A DNA stretch of 9,604 bases. Source: Paracoccaceae bacterium (lineage in GTDB: Bacteria; Pseudomonadota; Alphaproteobacteria; Rhodobacterales; Rhodobacteraceae). The DNA lies in contig WTIQ01000512.1 in the NCBI GenBank assembly GCA_011525185.1, positions 529 to 10,132 of the forward strand, given 5' to 3'. The notes beneath the pieces were generated by a model. It had not been told where the DNA came from. It saw only the letters and a list, made by a program, of their open reading frames with translations, and did not search any database. The position numbers and the translations under genes are program-made. Each line of letters starts with the position of its first letter. Position 1 is the stretch's first letter. This document shows positions 1-6,887 of this stretch, in pieces.

Positions 1-2
1 GT

Positions 3-824
3 CTGACACAGATGCTGGATCTGGGGCAGGGGCACCCTCAAGTTGTGAGCAATTTGGCGCAGGTAGATCCGAGCGCAATTCTTGGCGATAACGTGAGCAT
101 TGGCGCATTCAGCAGCATCGGTGCTGGAGCAGTGATAGGCGACAATTGTGTAATATTAAGCCATGTTTCAATTGGGGCGAAGGTGCAGCTAGGAGCGGGG
201 AGTTATCTCAGAGAAGGCGTAAAGATTGGAGCGCATGTTGTCACTGGAGAGCGGTTGATAGCGCAACCTGGTGCAGTGATTGGCAGCGATGGTTTTTCTT
301 TCGTAACCGAGAAACGTTCGGGTGTAGAAAATGCGCGGGCGACTTTAGGAGATCAGAAGGATGCTGAAACCGACCAAGAATGGCTTCGTATCCATTCTTT
401 AGGCTCTGTGCACATTGGTTCGGATGTGGAAATCGGTGCAAATTCTTGCATTGACGCGGGCACGATCAGACCAACGCGGATTGGCAACGGTGTTAAGATG
501 GATAATCTTGTACACATCGGGCATAACGTTACGGTCGGTGAGCATACACTTTTATGCGGTCAAGTTGGGATCGCAGGCTCGTCTAAGATTGGACGAAATG
601 TGGTTCTTGCGGGACAAACGGGTGTGAATGATAATATTTTCATCGGTGATAATGTGATTGCGGGTGGGGCCAGTAAAATTTTTACCAACGTTCCAAATGG
701 GCGGGTAATTTTGGGATATCCAGCTATAAAAATGGAAAACCATGTTCAAAGCTACAAGGCCTTGCGTCGTCTGCCTAAGTTGGCCAAAGACGTCGCGGCT
801 TTGAAGAAAAGTGTTTTAAAATAG
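3..824 (+). CDS. lpxD: UDP-3-O-acylglucosamine N-acyltransferase (LpxD type), 5' end cut by window
   Basis: The product transfers a (3R)-hydroxyacyl chain from acyl carrier protein to the 2-amino group of UDP-3-O-acylglucosamine, the third step of lipid A synthesis, in the cytosol. Most of the visible protein is a left-handed beta-helix built from hexapeptide repeats of the I-G-x-x-x form (from about codon 20 to 225), ending in an alpha-helical tail rich in Lys and Leu. The HIGHNV motif carries the expected catalytic His (codon at bases 522-524). A segment of roughly 30 residues after GSDGFSF is longer than in E. coli LpxD; I recall this as normal for Rhodobacterales. The frame is open to base 3, and the usual N-terminal uridine-binding domain of about 100 residues is missing, so the in-frame ATG at 12 is probably internal and the true start lies upstream. 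It sits 47 bases before an acyl carrier protein gene, probably in one operon. A paralogue of the main lpxD is possible. Confidence 0.88.
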   Translation: MTQMLDLGQGHPQVVSNLAQVDPSAILGDNVSIGAFSSIGAGAVIGDNCVILSHVSIGAKVQLGAGSYLREGVKIGAHVVTGERLIAQPGAVIGSDGFSFVTEKRSGVENARATLGDQKDAETDQEWLRIHSLGSVHIGSDVEIGANSCIDAGTIRPTRIGNGVKMDNLVHIGHNVTVGEHTLLCGQVGIAGSSKIGRNVVLAGQTGVNDNIFIGDNVIAGGASKIFTNVPNGRVILGYPAIKMENHVQSYKALRRLPKLAKDVAALKKSVLK

Positions 825-871
825 CGTGTAACACCGTAAATCAGCCACGTAGGCACTGAAGGGAATGTCAG

Positions 872-1129
872 ATGAATGTCAAAGATAAAGTGATTGAGAT
901 CATCGCCGAACAGGCAGTATTAGAGGTGTCAGACGTGGACATGGAGAGCACTCTGGAGAGCCTTGGCATTGATAGCTTGGGGCTTGTCGAGAGTATCTTT
1001 GCGATTGAAGAGGCCTTTGATATTCAGGTTCCTTTCAACGCGAATGACCCGCAGGAAAGTGATTTTGATATCTCAAGCGTGGCTGCAATCGTTGCGGGCA
1101 TTGAGAAATTGGTGGCAGAGCAATCGTGA
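872..1129 (+). CDS. Acyl carrier protein, specialised type
   Basis: This small acidic protein (85 residues) carries growing or finished acyl chains as thioesters on a 4'-phosphopantetheine arm. The attachment motif LGIDSLGL places the modified serine at residue 35, followed by the recognition helix (LVESIFAIEEAF). It differs from housekeeping AcpP, which is usually near 77 residues with DSLDTVE at this place: here Gly-Leu follows the serine, and the region after the helix has an extra stretch (about residues 51-62, NANDPQESDF). It is therefore more likely a dedicated carrier, as AcpXL is for very-long-chain lipid A acylation, than the fatty-acid-synthesis carrier, although I do not see clear AcpXL sequence. 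The ATG has a GAAGGGA Shine-Dalgarno near 858-864. Its stop overlaps the GTG start of the following synthase (GTGA at 1126-1129), so the two are translationally coupled and probably partners. Confidence 0.9.
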   Translation: MNVKDKVIEIIAEQAVLEVSDVDMESTLESLGIDSLGLVESIFAIEEAFDIQVPFNANDPQESDFDISSVAAIVAGIEKLVAEQS

Positions 1130-2337
1130 AGCGTGTTGTCATTACGGGCGCGGGAACGATCAATTCAATCGGGCAAACCGTTCCAGAGACATTAAATGCA
1201 ATGCAAGAGGGCCGTTGCGGTATCGGCCCACTCTCTTTTCGTGATGTTGATCGACTTTCTATCAAAATAGGCGGGCAGGTTCACAATTTTGAACCAGAAA
1301 CGGTCTTCAACCGCCAGCAGCTCGCTTTGTATGATCGCTTCACGCAATTCACATTGCTTGCTGCAAAAGAAGCTCTTAAACAGTCTGGCCTTGTTTTTTC
1401 AGGTGACCTTGCCGCGCGCTCGGGGGTCGTCTTAGGAACGGCTGGGGGTGGGGTGAGCACTTGGGATGATAACTATCGCACGGTTTACGAAGACGGAAAA
1501 AACCGCGTTCATCCTTTTGTGGTTCCGAAATTGATGAATAATGCCGCTGCTAGTCACATTTCAATGGAATATAACCTGAAAGGCCCGAGCTTTACTGTAT
1601 CAACGGCTTGCGCAAGTTCTAATCATGCGATGGCGCAAGCTTTCCAAGCTGTACGGAGCGGATTATCACCAGCGATGATCACTGGGGGCTCTGAGTCCAT
1701 GCTATGCTTTGGTGGAGTAAAAGCGTGGGAAGGATTACGGGTCATGAGCCGTGACGCTTGCCGCCCATTTTCTGCAAATCGAAATGGTATGGTGCAGGGG
1801 GAAGGTGCGGCAATTTTTGTGTTCGAGGAGCTAGAGCAGGCTAAATCGCGAGGTGCAGAGATCCTTGCGGAAGTGATCGGATTTTCTATGTCTTCAGATG
1901 CGACCGATATTGTCATGCCGTCCAAGCAAGGGGCTGCGCGAGCGATCGGAGGGGTGCTCAAAGATGCAGGTCTCAACCCTCAAGATGTTGGTTATATAAA
2001 TGCACACGGAACGGGAACGGCGGCAAATGACAAAACAGAATGTGCGGCCGTGGCAGATGTGTTTGGACAACATGCAGATCACCTCATGATCAGCTCGACC
2101 AAATCGATGCATGGGCATTTGATCGGCGGGACAGGTGCCGTGGAGCTTTTGGCCTGTATCATGGCTGTGCGCGATGGTGTCATTGCGCCGACCATCGGCT
2201 ATCAAGAGCCTGACCCCGAATGCGCATTGGATGTTGTGCCAAATGAGGCGCGCGAGCAAAAGGTTGAAGTGGCGCTTAGCAATGCCTTTGCCTTTGGCGG
2301 GTTAAACGCAGTTTTCGCTTTGCGTCGTTTTTCCTGA
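1126..2337 (+). CDS. Beta-ketoacyl-ACP synthase (FabF/KAS II-like)
   Basis: This is a condensing enzyme of the thiolase fold, which extends an acyl chain by two carbons using malonyl-ACP. The 403 residues match the usual FabF length. The full catalytic set is visible: nucleophile Cys162 in STACASSNHA (codon 1609-1611), His294 in NAHGTGT, Lys326 and His331 in TKSMHGHLIGGTGAVE, and a closing Gly-rich NAFAFGGLNA. The residue before GH is His where FabF normally has Thr (TKSMTGH), a small departure from the housekeeping form. Translation starts at GTG 1126, overlapping the acyl carrier protein stop by four bases; KRVVITGAG is a typical FabF N-terminus, which supports that start. The tight coupling to a dedicated carrier and to lpxD suggests it elongates an acyl chain for lipid A or another envelope lipid and is not the main FabF. 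That role is inferred from context only. Confidence 0.9.
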   Translation: MKRVVITGAGTINSIGQTVPETLNAMQEGRCGIGPLSFRDVDRLSIKIGGQVHNFEPETVFNRQQLALYDRFTQFTLLAAKEALKQSGLVFSGDLAARSGVVLGTAGGGVSTWDDNYRTVYEDGKNRVHPFVVPKLMNNAAASHISMEYNLKGPSFTVSTACASSNHAMAQAFQAVRSGLSPAMITGGSESMLCFGGVKAWEGLRVMSRDACRPFSANRNGMVQGEGAAIFVFEELEQAKSRGAEILAEVIGFSMSSDATDIVMPSKQGAARAIGGVLKDAGLNPQDVGYINAHGTGTAANDKTECAAVADVFGQHADHLMISSTKSMHGHLIGGTGAVELLACIMAVRDGVIAPTIGYQEPDPECALDVVPNEAREQKVEVALSNAFAFGGLNAVFALRRFS

Positions 2338-2339
2338 CT

Positions 2340-3476
2340 TCACGCGCGTTTGGTAATCCAGCCACCTCCTAAGACGCGTGTGCCTTCTGTTTCATAAAAG
2401 ACGCAGGCCTGACCTGGGGCCACACCCTCTTCGGGGTTCAAAAGCTCTACCTCTGCTGTTCCATTCGCTTTGGTCGTGAGAATCGCTTCTCGTGGGGGGC
2501 GTGTTGAGCGTACTTTTACGGATATTTCTATGCTCTGGTCTTGCTCGAGGTTGTGCTCTCCCAGCCAATTGATGTCTTTAAGTGGCACGTGTCTGGTCTT
2601 TAAATCTTCTTTTGGGCCGACGATGACAGCTTTTTTTTCCACATCAAGCTCGACCACGTAGAGCGGCTCGCTCAAACCGCCTATGCCAAGTCCTCTACGT
2701 TGACCGATGGTATAATGAATGACCCCATTATGCTGGCCCAAGACACGGCCCGTTTTGTCAATGATGTCTCCTTTTTGGGCTGCTTCTGGATGCAATTTTT
2801 CGATTACTTTTGCATAGTCTCCGTCGGGAACGAAACAGATGTCTTGGCTGTCTGGTTTATCTGCTACGGCAAGACCGTATTTTTCAGCGAGTTTACGTGT
2901 GTCCTCTTTTGATTTGAGGTGACCCAAAGGGAAGCGCAAAAAATCCAGCTGTTGTTGCGTCGTTGAGAATAGAAAATAGCTCTGATCGCGGTTTGCATCT
3001 TCTGCGCGGTGAAGTTCAGCGCTGGTCGTTCCCATCTTTCTTTGTATGTAGTGTCCTGTTGCCATGCAATCTGCTTCAAGGTCGAGAGCGGTGTTCAGCA
3101 AGTCTTTAAATTTTACCCGCTCATTGCAGCGAATACAGGGAACTGGAGTTGCACCAGCAAGATAACTAGACGCGAATTCATCGATAACAGACTCTTTAAA
3201 AATATTTTCATAATCAAGGACATAGTGAGGAAAATTCAAGTCATTTGCAATGCGTCGAGCATCGTGAATATCAATGCCAGCACAACACGCACCTTTTTTG
3301 GCAAGCGCTGCACCATGGTCATAAAGTTGGAGGGTGACGCCAATCACATCATACCCTTGATCTGCCAAGAGTGCGGCGACAACAGAACTGTCGACGCCTC
3401 CAGACATAGCGACGACCACGCGAGTATCTTGCGGCGCTTTCGCAAACCCAAGTGAATTTAATGGGACTGATGTCAA
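2340..3476 (-). CDS. mnmA: tRNA-specific 2-thiouridylase MnmA
   Basis: MnmA puts sulfur on C2 of the wobble uridine (U34) of Lys, Glu and Gln tRNAs, using ATP to adenylate the base and a persulfide relay for sulfur. The ATP-binding PP-loop SGGVDSS is at residues 25-31. The two catalytic cysteines are present: Cys117 in PCIRCNERVKF and Cys214 in DSQDICFV. GHYIQR and the GQRRGLGIGG region of the central domain are also clear, and a C-terminal beta-barrel domain follows. At 378 residues it is of normal length. The start is TTG at 3474-3476: an AGGAGAG Shine-Dalgarno lies 7 bases upstream, and the N-terminus PLNSLGFAKAP is, from memory, conserved in Rhodobacterales homologues. The gene converges on the synthase gene with only two bases (2338-2339) between the stops and no visible terminator. 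It is divergent from sciP. Confidence 0.96.
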   Translation of the reverse strand: MTSVPLNSLGFAKAPQDTRVVVAMSGGVDSSVVAALLADQGYDVIGVTLQLYDHGAALAKKGACCAGIDIHDARRIANDLNFPHYVLDYENIFKESVIDEFASSYLAGATPVPCIRCNERVKFKDLLNTALDLEADCMATGHYIQRKMGTTSAELHRAEDANRDQSYFLFSTTQQQLDFLRFPLGHLKSKEDTRKLAEKYGLAVADKPDSQDICFVPDGDYAKVIEKLHPEAAQKGDIIDKTGRVLGQHNGVIHYTIGQRRGLGIGGLSEPLYVVELDVEKKAVIVGPKEDLKTRHVPLKDINWLGEHNLEQDQSIEISVKVRSTRPPREAILTTKANGTAEVELLNPEEGVAPGQACVFYETEGTRVLGGGWITKRA

Positions 3477-3591
3477 AATATGGCTCTCCTGCGCTCTGCT
3501 GATTAAAACTTAACATAAAGGCCTGAGATAATTCCAGCCAGCGTTCACTGAGAGTTTAGAGCCTTATGGTCATCCTTCAAATATCACAGAC
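3477..3591. promoter_or_regulatory. Divergent intergenic region between mnmA and sciP
   Basis: This gap must hold the promoters of mnmA (leftward) and sciP (rightward). I see no convincing pair of -35/-10 hexamers in either direction; the best leftward -10 candidate reads TTTAAT on the minus strand near 3502-3507. Two TTAA tetramers occur at 3503-3506 and 3510-3513 (the second reads TTAACAT), but their 3-base spacing does not match the TTAA-N7-TTAA CtrA box, so at most a CtrA half-site is present. Confidence 0.3.
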
Positions 3592-3894
3592 ATGAGGTAC
3601 TTGAAAATGACCGATCCGCGACCGCGATCTTCTGTGCGATTATCGGATAACACGATTTTTAGTCTCTCTGATTTGCCCGCGAAAGATACCGTTCGCTGGG
3701 TGGCATCACGCAAACTTACGGTTGTCCGGGCTGTCGCCTATGGTTTGCTTTCAGAAGCTGAAGCCAAAAGCATTTATAGCTTAAGCGATGAAGAATTTTC
3801 ATCTTGGGTCCGTCACGCCAGTACAGATGGTTTGAATGGACTAAAAGTAACGCTCCGAAAAAAAGAATTACAATCTGAGGTAGAAATACAATGA
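3592..3894 (+). CDS. sciP: SciP-type CtrA antagonist (DUF1153)
   Basis: SciP is a small helix-turn-helix protein that, in Caulobacter, represses CtrA-activated genes in swarmer cells by binding CtrA-RNA polymerase complexes and DNA. The 100-residue product has the family core: LSDLP, then RWVASRKLTVVRAVAYGLLSEAEA (about residues 36-59), a second helix unit SLSDEEFSSWV, and the C-terminal GLKVT before a basic KK segment. Two starts are possible. ATG 3592 gives the N-terminal YLK that I recall in Rhodobacterales homologues but has a weak Shine-Dalgarno. ATG 3607 has GAGGT eight bases upstream (3594-3598) and would give MTDPRP. I kept the longer form. Its place directly before ctrA, in the same orientation, supports the identification. 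The HTH is seen; the regulatory role is taken from the family. Confidence 0.85.
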   Translation: MRYLKMTDPRPRSSVRLSDNTIFSLSDLPAKDTVRWVASRKLTVVRAVAYGLLSEAEAKSIYSLSDEEFSSWVRHASTDGLNGLKVTLRKKELQSEVEIQ

Positions 3895-3906
3895 TGTAGG
3901 TGAAGT

Positions 3907-3923
3907 GTAACTAAAGATTAACC
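3907..3923 (+). promoter_or_regulatory. Candidate CtrA box upstream of ctrA
   Basis: GTAA at 3907-3910, a 7-base spacer, and TTAACC at 3918-3923 match the Caulobacter CtrA box TTAA-N7-TTAA(C) at 7 of 8 defined bases. It lies 43 bases before the ctrA start codon, inside the 72-base sciP-ctrA gap, where an autoregulatory site would be expected. I see no clear -10 hexamer matched to it and no GANTC (CcrM) site in this gap. Short AT-rich motifs occur by chance, so this is a candidate only. Confidence 0.5.
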
Positions 3924-3966
3924 AATTTGTTCTCATATTGACGAAATCACAGAAGTGGAGACAAGG

Positions 3967-4686
3967 ATGCGTGTATTATTGGTAGAAGACGATCCAACGA
4001 CGTCAAAGAGCATAGAAATGATGCTGACACATGCAAATTTGAATGTGTATTCGACAGATATGGGCGAAGAAGGGATCGATCTCGCAAAGCTGTACGATTA
4101 TGATCTTATTTTGCTCGATTTAAAATTACCGGACATGACAGGCCATGAGGTTTTGCGCCAAGTCAGACTTGCCAGAGTGGATACGCCGATCCTGATTTTG
4201 TCAGGATCGGATGATACCGAGAACAAAATTCGCGGATTTGGCTTTGGTGCTGACGATTATTTGACAAAACCCTTCCATCGTGAAGAACTCATCGCTCGCA
4301 TTCACGCGATTATACGGCGATCAAAAGGGCATTCGCAGTCGATCATCCGTACGGGCAAAATCGATGTAAATCTTGATACAAAGACCGTCGAAGTTGACGG
4401 CGACACCGTACATTTAACGGGAAAAGAATATCAAATGCTCGAACTCTTATCTTTGCGTAAGGGAACGACCTTGACGAAAGAGATGTTTCTTAATCATCTT
4501 TACGGCGGGATGGACGAGCCTGAGCTCAAAATTATTGACGTCTTTATTTGCAAATTACGCAAAAAACTGACAGAAGCCACAGGCGAAGACAATCATATTC
4601 AAACCGTTTGGGGACGAGGCTACGTTTTGAAGGACCCTGAAACAGCCCGTGCGGAGATGCCCCAATATTCGCTTGCTGCGGGATAA
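3967..4686 (+). CDS. ctrA: Cell-cycle response regulator CtrA
   Basis: CtrA is an OmpR-family master regulator of cell-cycle, motility and division genes in Alphaproteobacteria. The receiver domain (residues about 1-115) shows the acidic pocket EDD (7-9), phospho-acceptor Asp51 in LILLDLKLPD, Ser79 in ILSGSD and Lys101 in TKPFH. The winged-helix DNA-binding domain (about 125-228) contains a run, from HLTGKEYQ to FICKLRKKL, that is essentially identical to Caulobacter CtrA as I remember it. The start is ATG 3967: GGAG lies at 3957-3960 with a 6-base spacer, and MRVLLVEDD is the canonical N-terminus; the in-frame GTG at 3955 overlaps that Shine-Dalgarno and is rejected. Length is 239 residues. 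The C-terminus ends SLAAG; in Caulobacter the last two residues (AA) form the ClpXP degradation signal, so this tail is similar but has an extra Gly. Probable autoregulation through the box at 3907-3923. Confidence 0.97.
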   Translation: MRVLLVEDDPTTSKSIEMMLTHANLNVYSTDMGEEGIDLAKLYDYDLILLDLKLPDMTGHEVLRQVRLARVDTPILILSGSDDTENKIRGFGFGADDYLTKPFHREELIARIHAIIRRSKGHSQSIIRTGKIDVNLDTKTVEVDGDTVHLTGKEYQMLELLSLRKGTTLTKEMFLNHLYGGMDEPELKIIDVFICKLRKKLTEATGEDNHIQTVWGRGYVLKDPETARAEMPQYSLAAG

Positions 4687-4725
4687 GGTTTAAAAAAACA
4701 GACTGGACCAAGACAGTATCGATCA

Positions 4726-4749
4726 CTATCACAGCATGTGAAGTGATAG
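4726..4749. repeat. Dyad symmetry abutting the ligA ribosome-binding site
   Basis: CTATCAC (4726-4732) and its exact inverse GTGATAG (4743-4749) flank a 10-base centre; inside, TCACA (4729-4733) and TGTGA (4737-4741) form a second, overlapping inverted pair with a 3-base gap. The right arm ends at the first base of the GAGGA Shine-Dalgarno of ligA (4749-4753). It lacks a T-tract, so it is not an intrinsic terminator for ctrA. It could be a protein-binding operator or an mRNA hairpin that tunes ligA translation. The 74-base gap shows no other feature. Confidence 0.4.
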
Positions 4750-4760
4750 AGGACTAACTG

Positions 4761-6887
4761 TTGGCCAAGAGCTTTGATTTTTCGACTTTTTCAGATGTGG
4801 AGGCTCGGCAAGAGTTTGAGCGCTTAACAGCCGTTATTCGTTCCGCAAATCTTGCCTATTATCAAAACGATGCGCCCACGATAGCGGACTCGGATTACGA
4901 TCAGCTTAGGCTCAAGCTTCAAGCTTTGGAGCAGGCGTTTCCCGCTTTGACGTCTGAGGCAAGTGTGACGCAGCAGGTCGGAGCCCCCGCGGCAGAGGAC
5001 TTCCAAAAAATTGTGCATGCTGAACCTATGCTGTCTCTCGCCAATGCATTCAGCATCGAAGATGTTAGGGATTTTGACCATTCGCTTAAGCGCTACCTCG
5101 GCCTCGATCGTCAGGCCTCCTTGAGCTATACAGCAGAGCCCAAAATTGACGGCCTCTCACTAAGCTTGCGATATGAGAATGGAGACCTCATACATGCAGC
5201 GACCCGCGGGGATGGTGCTGTTGGGGAAAACGTAACGCAAAACGCTCTGACCATCGCTGATATACCGCATAGAGTTGTTGATGCTCCCTCTATCCTAGAA
5301 GTGCGCGGGGAAGTTTATATTGCGCACTCCGACTTTGAGCAGATGAACGCTCAACAAATCGACGGCGGTTTAAAGCCCTATGCCAATCCCCGCAATGCAG
5401 CCGCAGGATCTTTGCGGCAACTGGACCCGTCGATTACAGCGCAGCGGCCCCTGCGCTTTTTTGCATATGCGTGGGGAGAATTGTCGCAACCTTTGGCGGA
5501 TACGCAAATGGCTTCGTTAGACAGGCTCTCAAATCTTGGTTTTGTCACGAACCCTTTGACCCGTCTGTGTGAGTCGATCGAGGATATTGCGCAAAATTAT
5601 TCTGATATCGAAAAAAACCGTGCCAGCCTTGGGTATGATATTGACGGGGTCGTTTATAAAGTCGACCTTTTGGATTATCAAAAACGCTTGGGCCTGAGGT
5701 CAACCACGCCCCGTTGGGCGATTGCTCATAAATTACCCGCTGAAAAAGCGTGGACCGTTTTGGAGACGATTGACATTCAAGTGGGGCGCACAGGTGCGCT
5801 TAGCCCCGTGGCGCGGCTCAGGCCCGTGACGGTCGGCGGCGTTGTTGTGTCGAACGCGACGCTTCACAACGAAGATTACATTAGGGGTCTTGATTCCAAC
5901 GGCGATGCGATCAGAGATGGGCGCGACATTCGCATAGGCGATCATGTGCAGATTTATCGCGCGGGCGATGTCATCCCAAAAATTGCAGATGTTGACGTGA
6001 GCAAAAGGGGGGAGAGCGCGCTTGAATATGCCTTTCCTTACACCTGTCCAGAATGTGGCTCCCCTGCAATCCGAAGCCCGGGCGACGCTGTGCGTCGCTG
6101 TACTGGTGGACTGATTTGTCCAGCCCAAGGTGTTGAGAGGTTGAAACATTTTGTCTCGCGCAAAGCCTTTGACATCGAGGGGCTTGGCGCCAAGCAGATC
6201 GAAATGTTTTTCCATGATGATGCTCTGTTTATCAAAGAGCCTGCTGATATCTTTACTTTGCGCGAACGGGATTCCCAAAATTTAGCCAAGCTCAAAAACC
6301 GCGATGGCTGGGGGGAAAGAAGTGCAACGAACCTGTTTGATGCGATTGATGATAAACGCCGCATCGGTTTTGCCCGGCTCCTTTTTGGTTTGGGCATTCG
6401 GCATGTGGGGGAGGCGGCTGCAACGCTAATTGCGCATCACTATGGCACTTGGGAGAACTTAAGCGACGCCATGAGCGCAATAGGCGAAAACCACGGGCAA
6501 GAATGGGAAGATTTGCTCTCCATCGACGGTGTTGGGGAGGTCATGGCTCAGTCCTTGGCAGAGGCCTTTGCTTCTGAAAATGAACGCGGGGCCATTGATC
6601 GACTTGTCGCGCATTTGAATGTGGAAAAGGCTGAAAAGCCGCAGCGCTCAGACAGCCCTGTCGCGGGCAAGACGCTTGTATTCACAGGCAGTTTGGAAAA
6701 AATGACCCGAGCGGAGGCCAAGGCGCGCGCCGAGCAATTGGGCGCAAAAGTAGCGGGATCGGTTTCGAGTAAAACTGATTTGCTTGTGGCGGGTCCTGGA
6801 GCTGGATCGAAAGCAAAAAAGGCGGCGGATCTTGGCGTTGAAATCATTGATGAAGATGGCTGGCTCACTATGATCGAGGGGCTATGA
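4761..6887 (+). CDS. ligA: NAD-dependent DNA ligase LigA
   Basis: LigA seals nicks in duplex DNA, for example between Okazaki fragments, using NAD+ as AMP donor. The order of domains is standard: Ia NMN-binding region with YYQNDAP and SDYDQL (about 33-50); adenylation domain with the AMP-accepting Lys128 in the KIDG motif (128-131), RGDG at 149-152, ANPRNAAAGSLRQ at 208-220 and DGVVYK at 295-300; OB fold with HNEDYI and GDVIPKI; a zinc finger with Cys429, Cys432, Cys447 and Cys453; helix-hairpin-helix repeats (about 460-610); and a C-terminal BRCT domain (about 632-708). Length, 708 residues, is typical. The start must be non-ATG: an in-frame TAA lies at 4755-4757, and the first in-frame ATG is at residue 90. 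TTG 4761 has GAGGA 7 bases upstream (CTG 4758 is the only earlier option). It overlaps recG by ATGA, indicating one operon. Confidence 0.97.
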   Translation: MAKSFDFSTFSDVEARQEFERLTAVIRSANLAYYQNDAPTIADSDYDQLRLKLQALEQAFPALTSEASVTQQVGAPAAEDFQKIVHAEPMLSLANAFSIEDVRDFDHSLKRYLGLDRQASLSYTAEPKIDGLSLSLRYENGDLIHAATRGDGAVGENVTQNALTIADIPHRVVDAPSILEVRGEVYIAHSDFEQMNAQQIDGGLKPYANPRNAAAGSLRQLDPSITAQRPLRFFAYAWGELSQPLADTQMASLDRLSNLGFVTNPLTRLCESIEDIAQNYSDIEKNRASLGYDIDGVVYKVDLLDYQKRLGLRSTTPRWAIAHKLPAEKAWTVLETIDIQVGRTGALSPVARLRPVTVGGVVVSNATLHNEDYIRGLDSNGDAIRDGRDIRIGDHVQIYRAGDVIPKIADVDVSKRGESALEYAFPYTCPECGSPAIRSPGDAVRRCTGGLICPAQGVERLKHFVSRKAFDIEGLGAKQIEMFFHDDALFIKEPADIFTLRERDSQNLAKLKNRDGWGERSATNLFDAIDDKRRIGFARLLFGLGIRHVGEAAATLIAHHYGTWENLSDAMSAIGENHGQEWEDLLSIDGVGEVMAQSLAEAFASENERGAIDRLVAHLNVEKAEKPQRSDSPVAGKTLVFTGSLEKMTRAEAKARAEQLGAKVAGSVSSKTDLLVAGPGAGSKAKKAADLGVEIIDEDGWLTMIEGL

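Noticed and set aside
3009..3455. 148-codon open frame on the plus strand inside mnmA
   Set aside because: It lies fully antisense to a clearly conserved mnmA with all catalytic motifs; it shows no recognisable domain and reads as a shadow frame.
3503..3514. TTAA-N3-TTAAC upstream of sciP as a CtrA box
   Set aside because: The spacing is 3 bases, not 7, so it does not fit the CtrA dimer site; only a half-site could be argued.
3929..3943. GTTC-N7-GACG before ctrA as a LexA box
   Set aside because: The second half matches only two of four bases (GACG versus GTTC), far below the perfect sites at 8991-9016.
3955..3966. GTG at 3955 as an earlier ctrA start
   Set aside because: It would bury the GGAG Shine-Dalgarno of ATG 3967 and add METR before the canonical MRVLLVEDD N-terminus.
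4691..4698. A-rich run after ctrA as part of a terminator
   Set aside because: On the plus strand it is an A-tract, not a T-tract, and no stable GC-rich stem precedes it; no ctrA terminator could be identified.
5733..6278. 181-codon open frame on the minus strand inside ligA
   Set aside because: Antisense to the OB-fold and zinc-finger part of LigA; no domain, no Shine-Dalgarno worth noting, low-complexity shadow coding.
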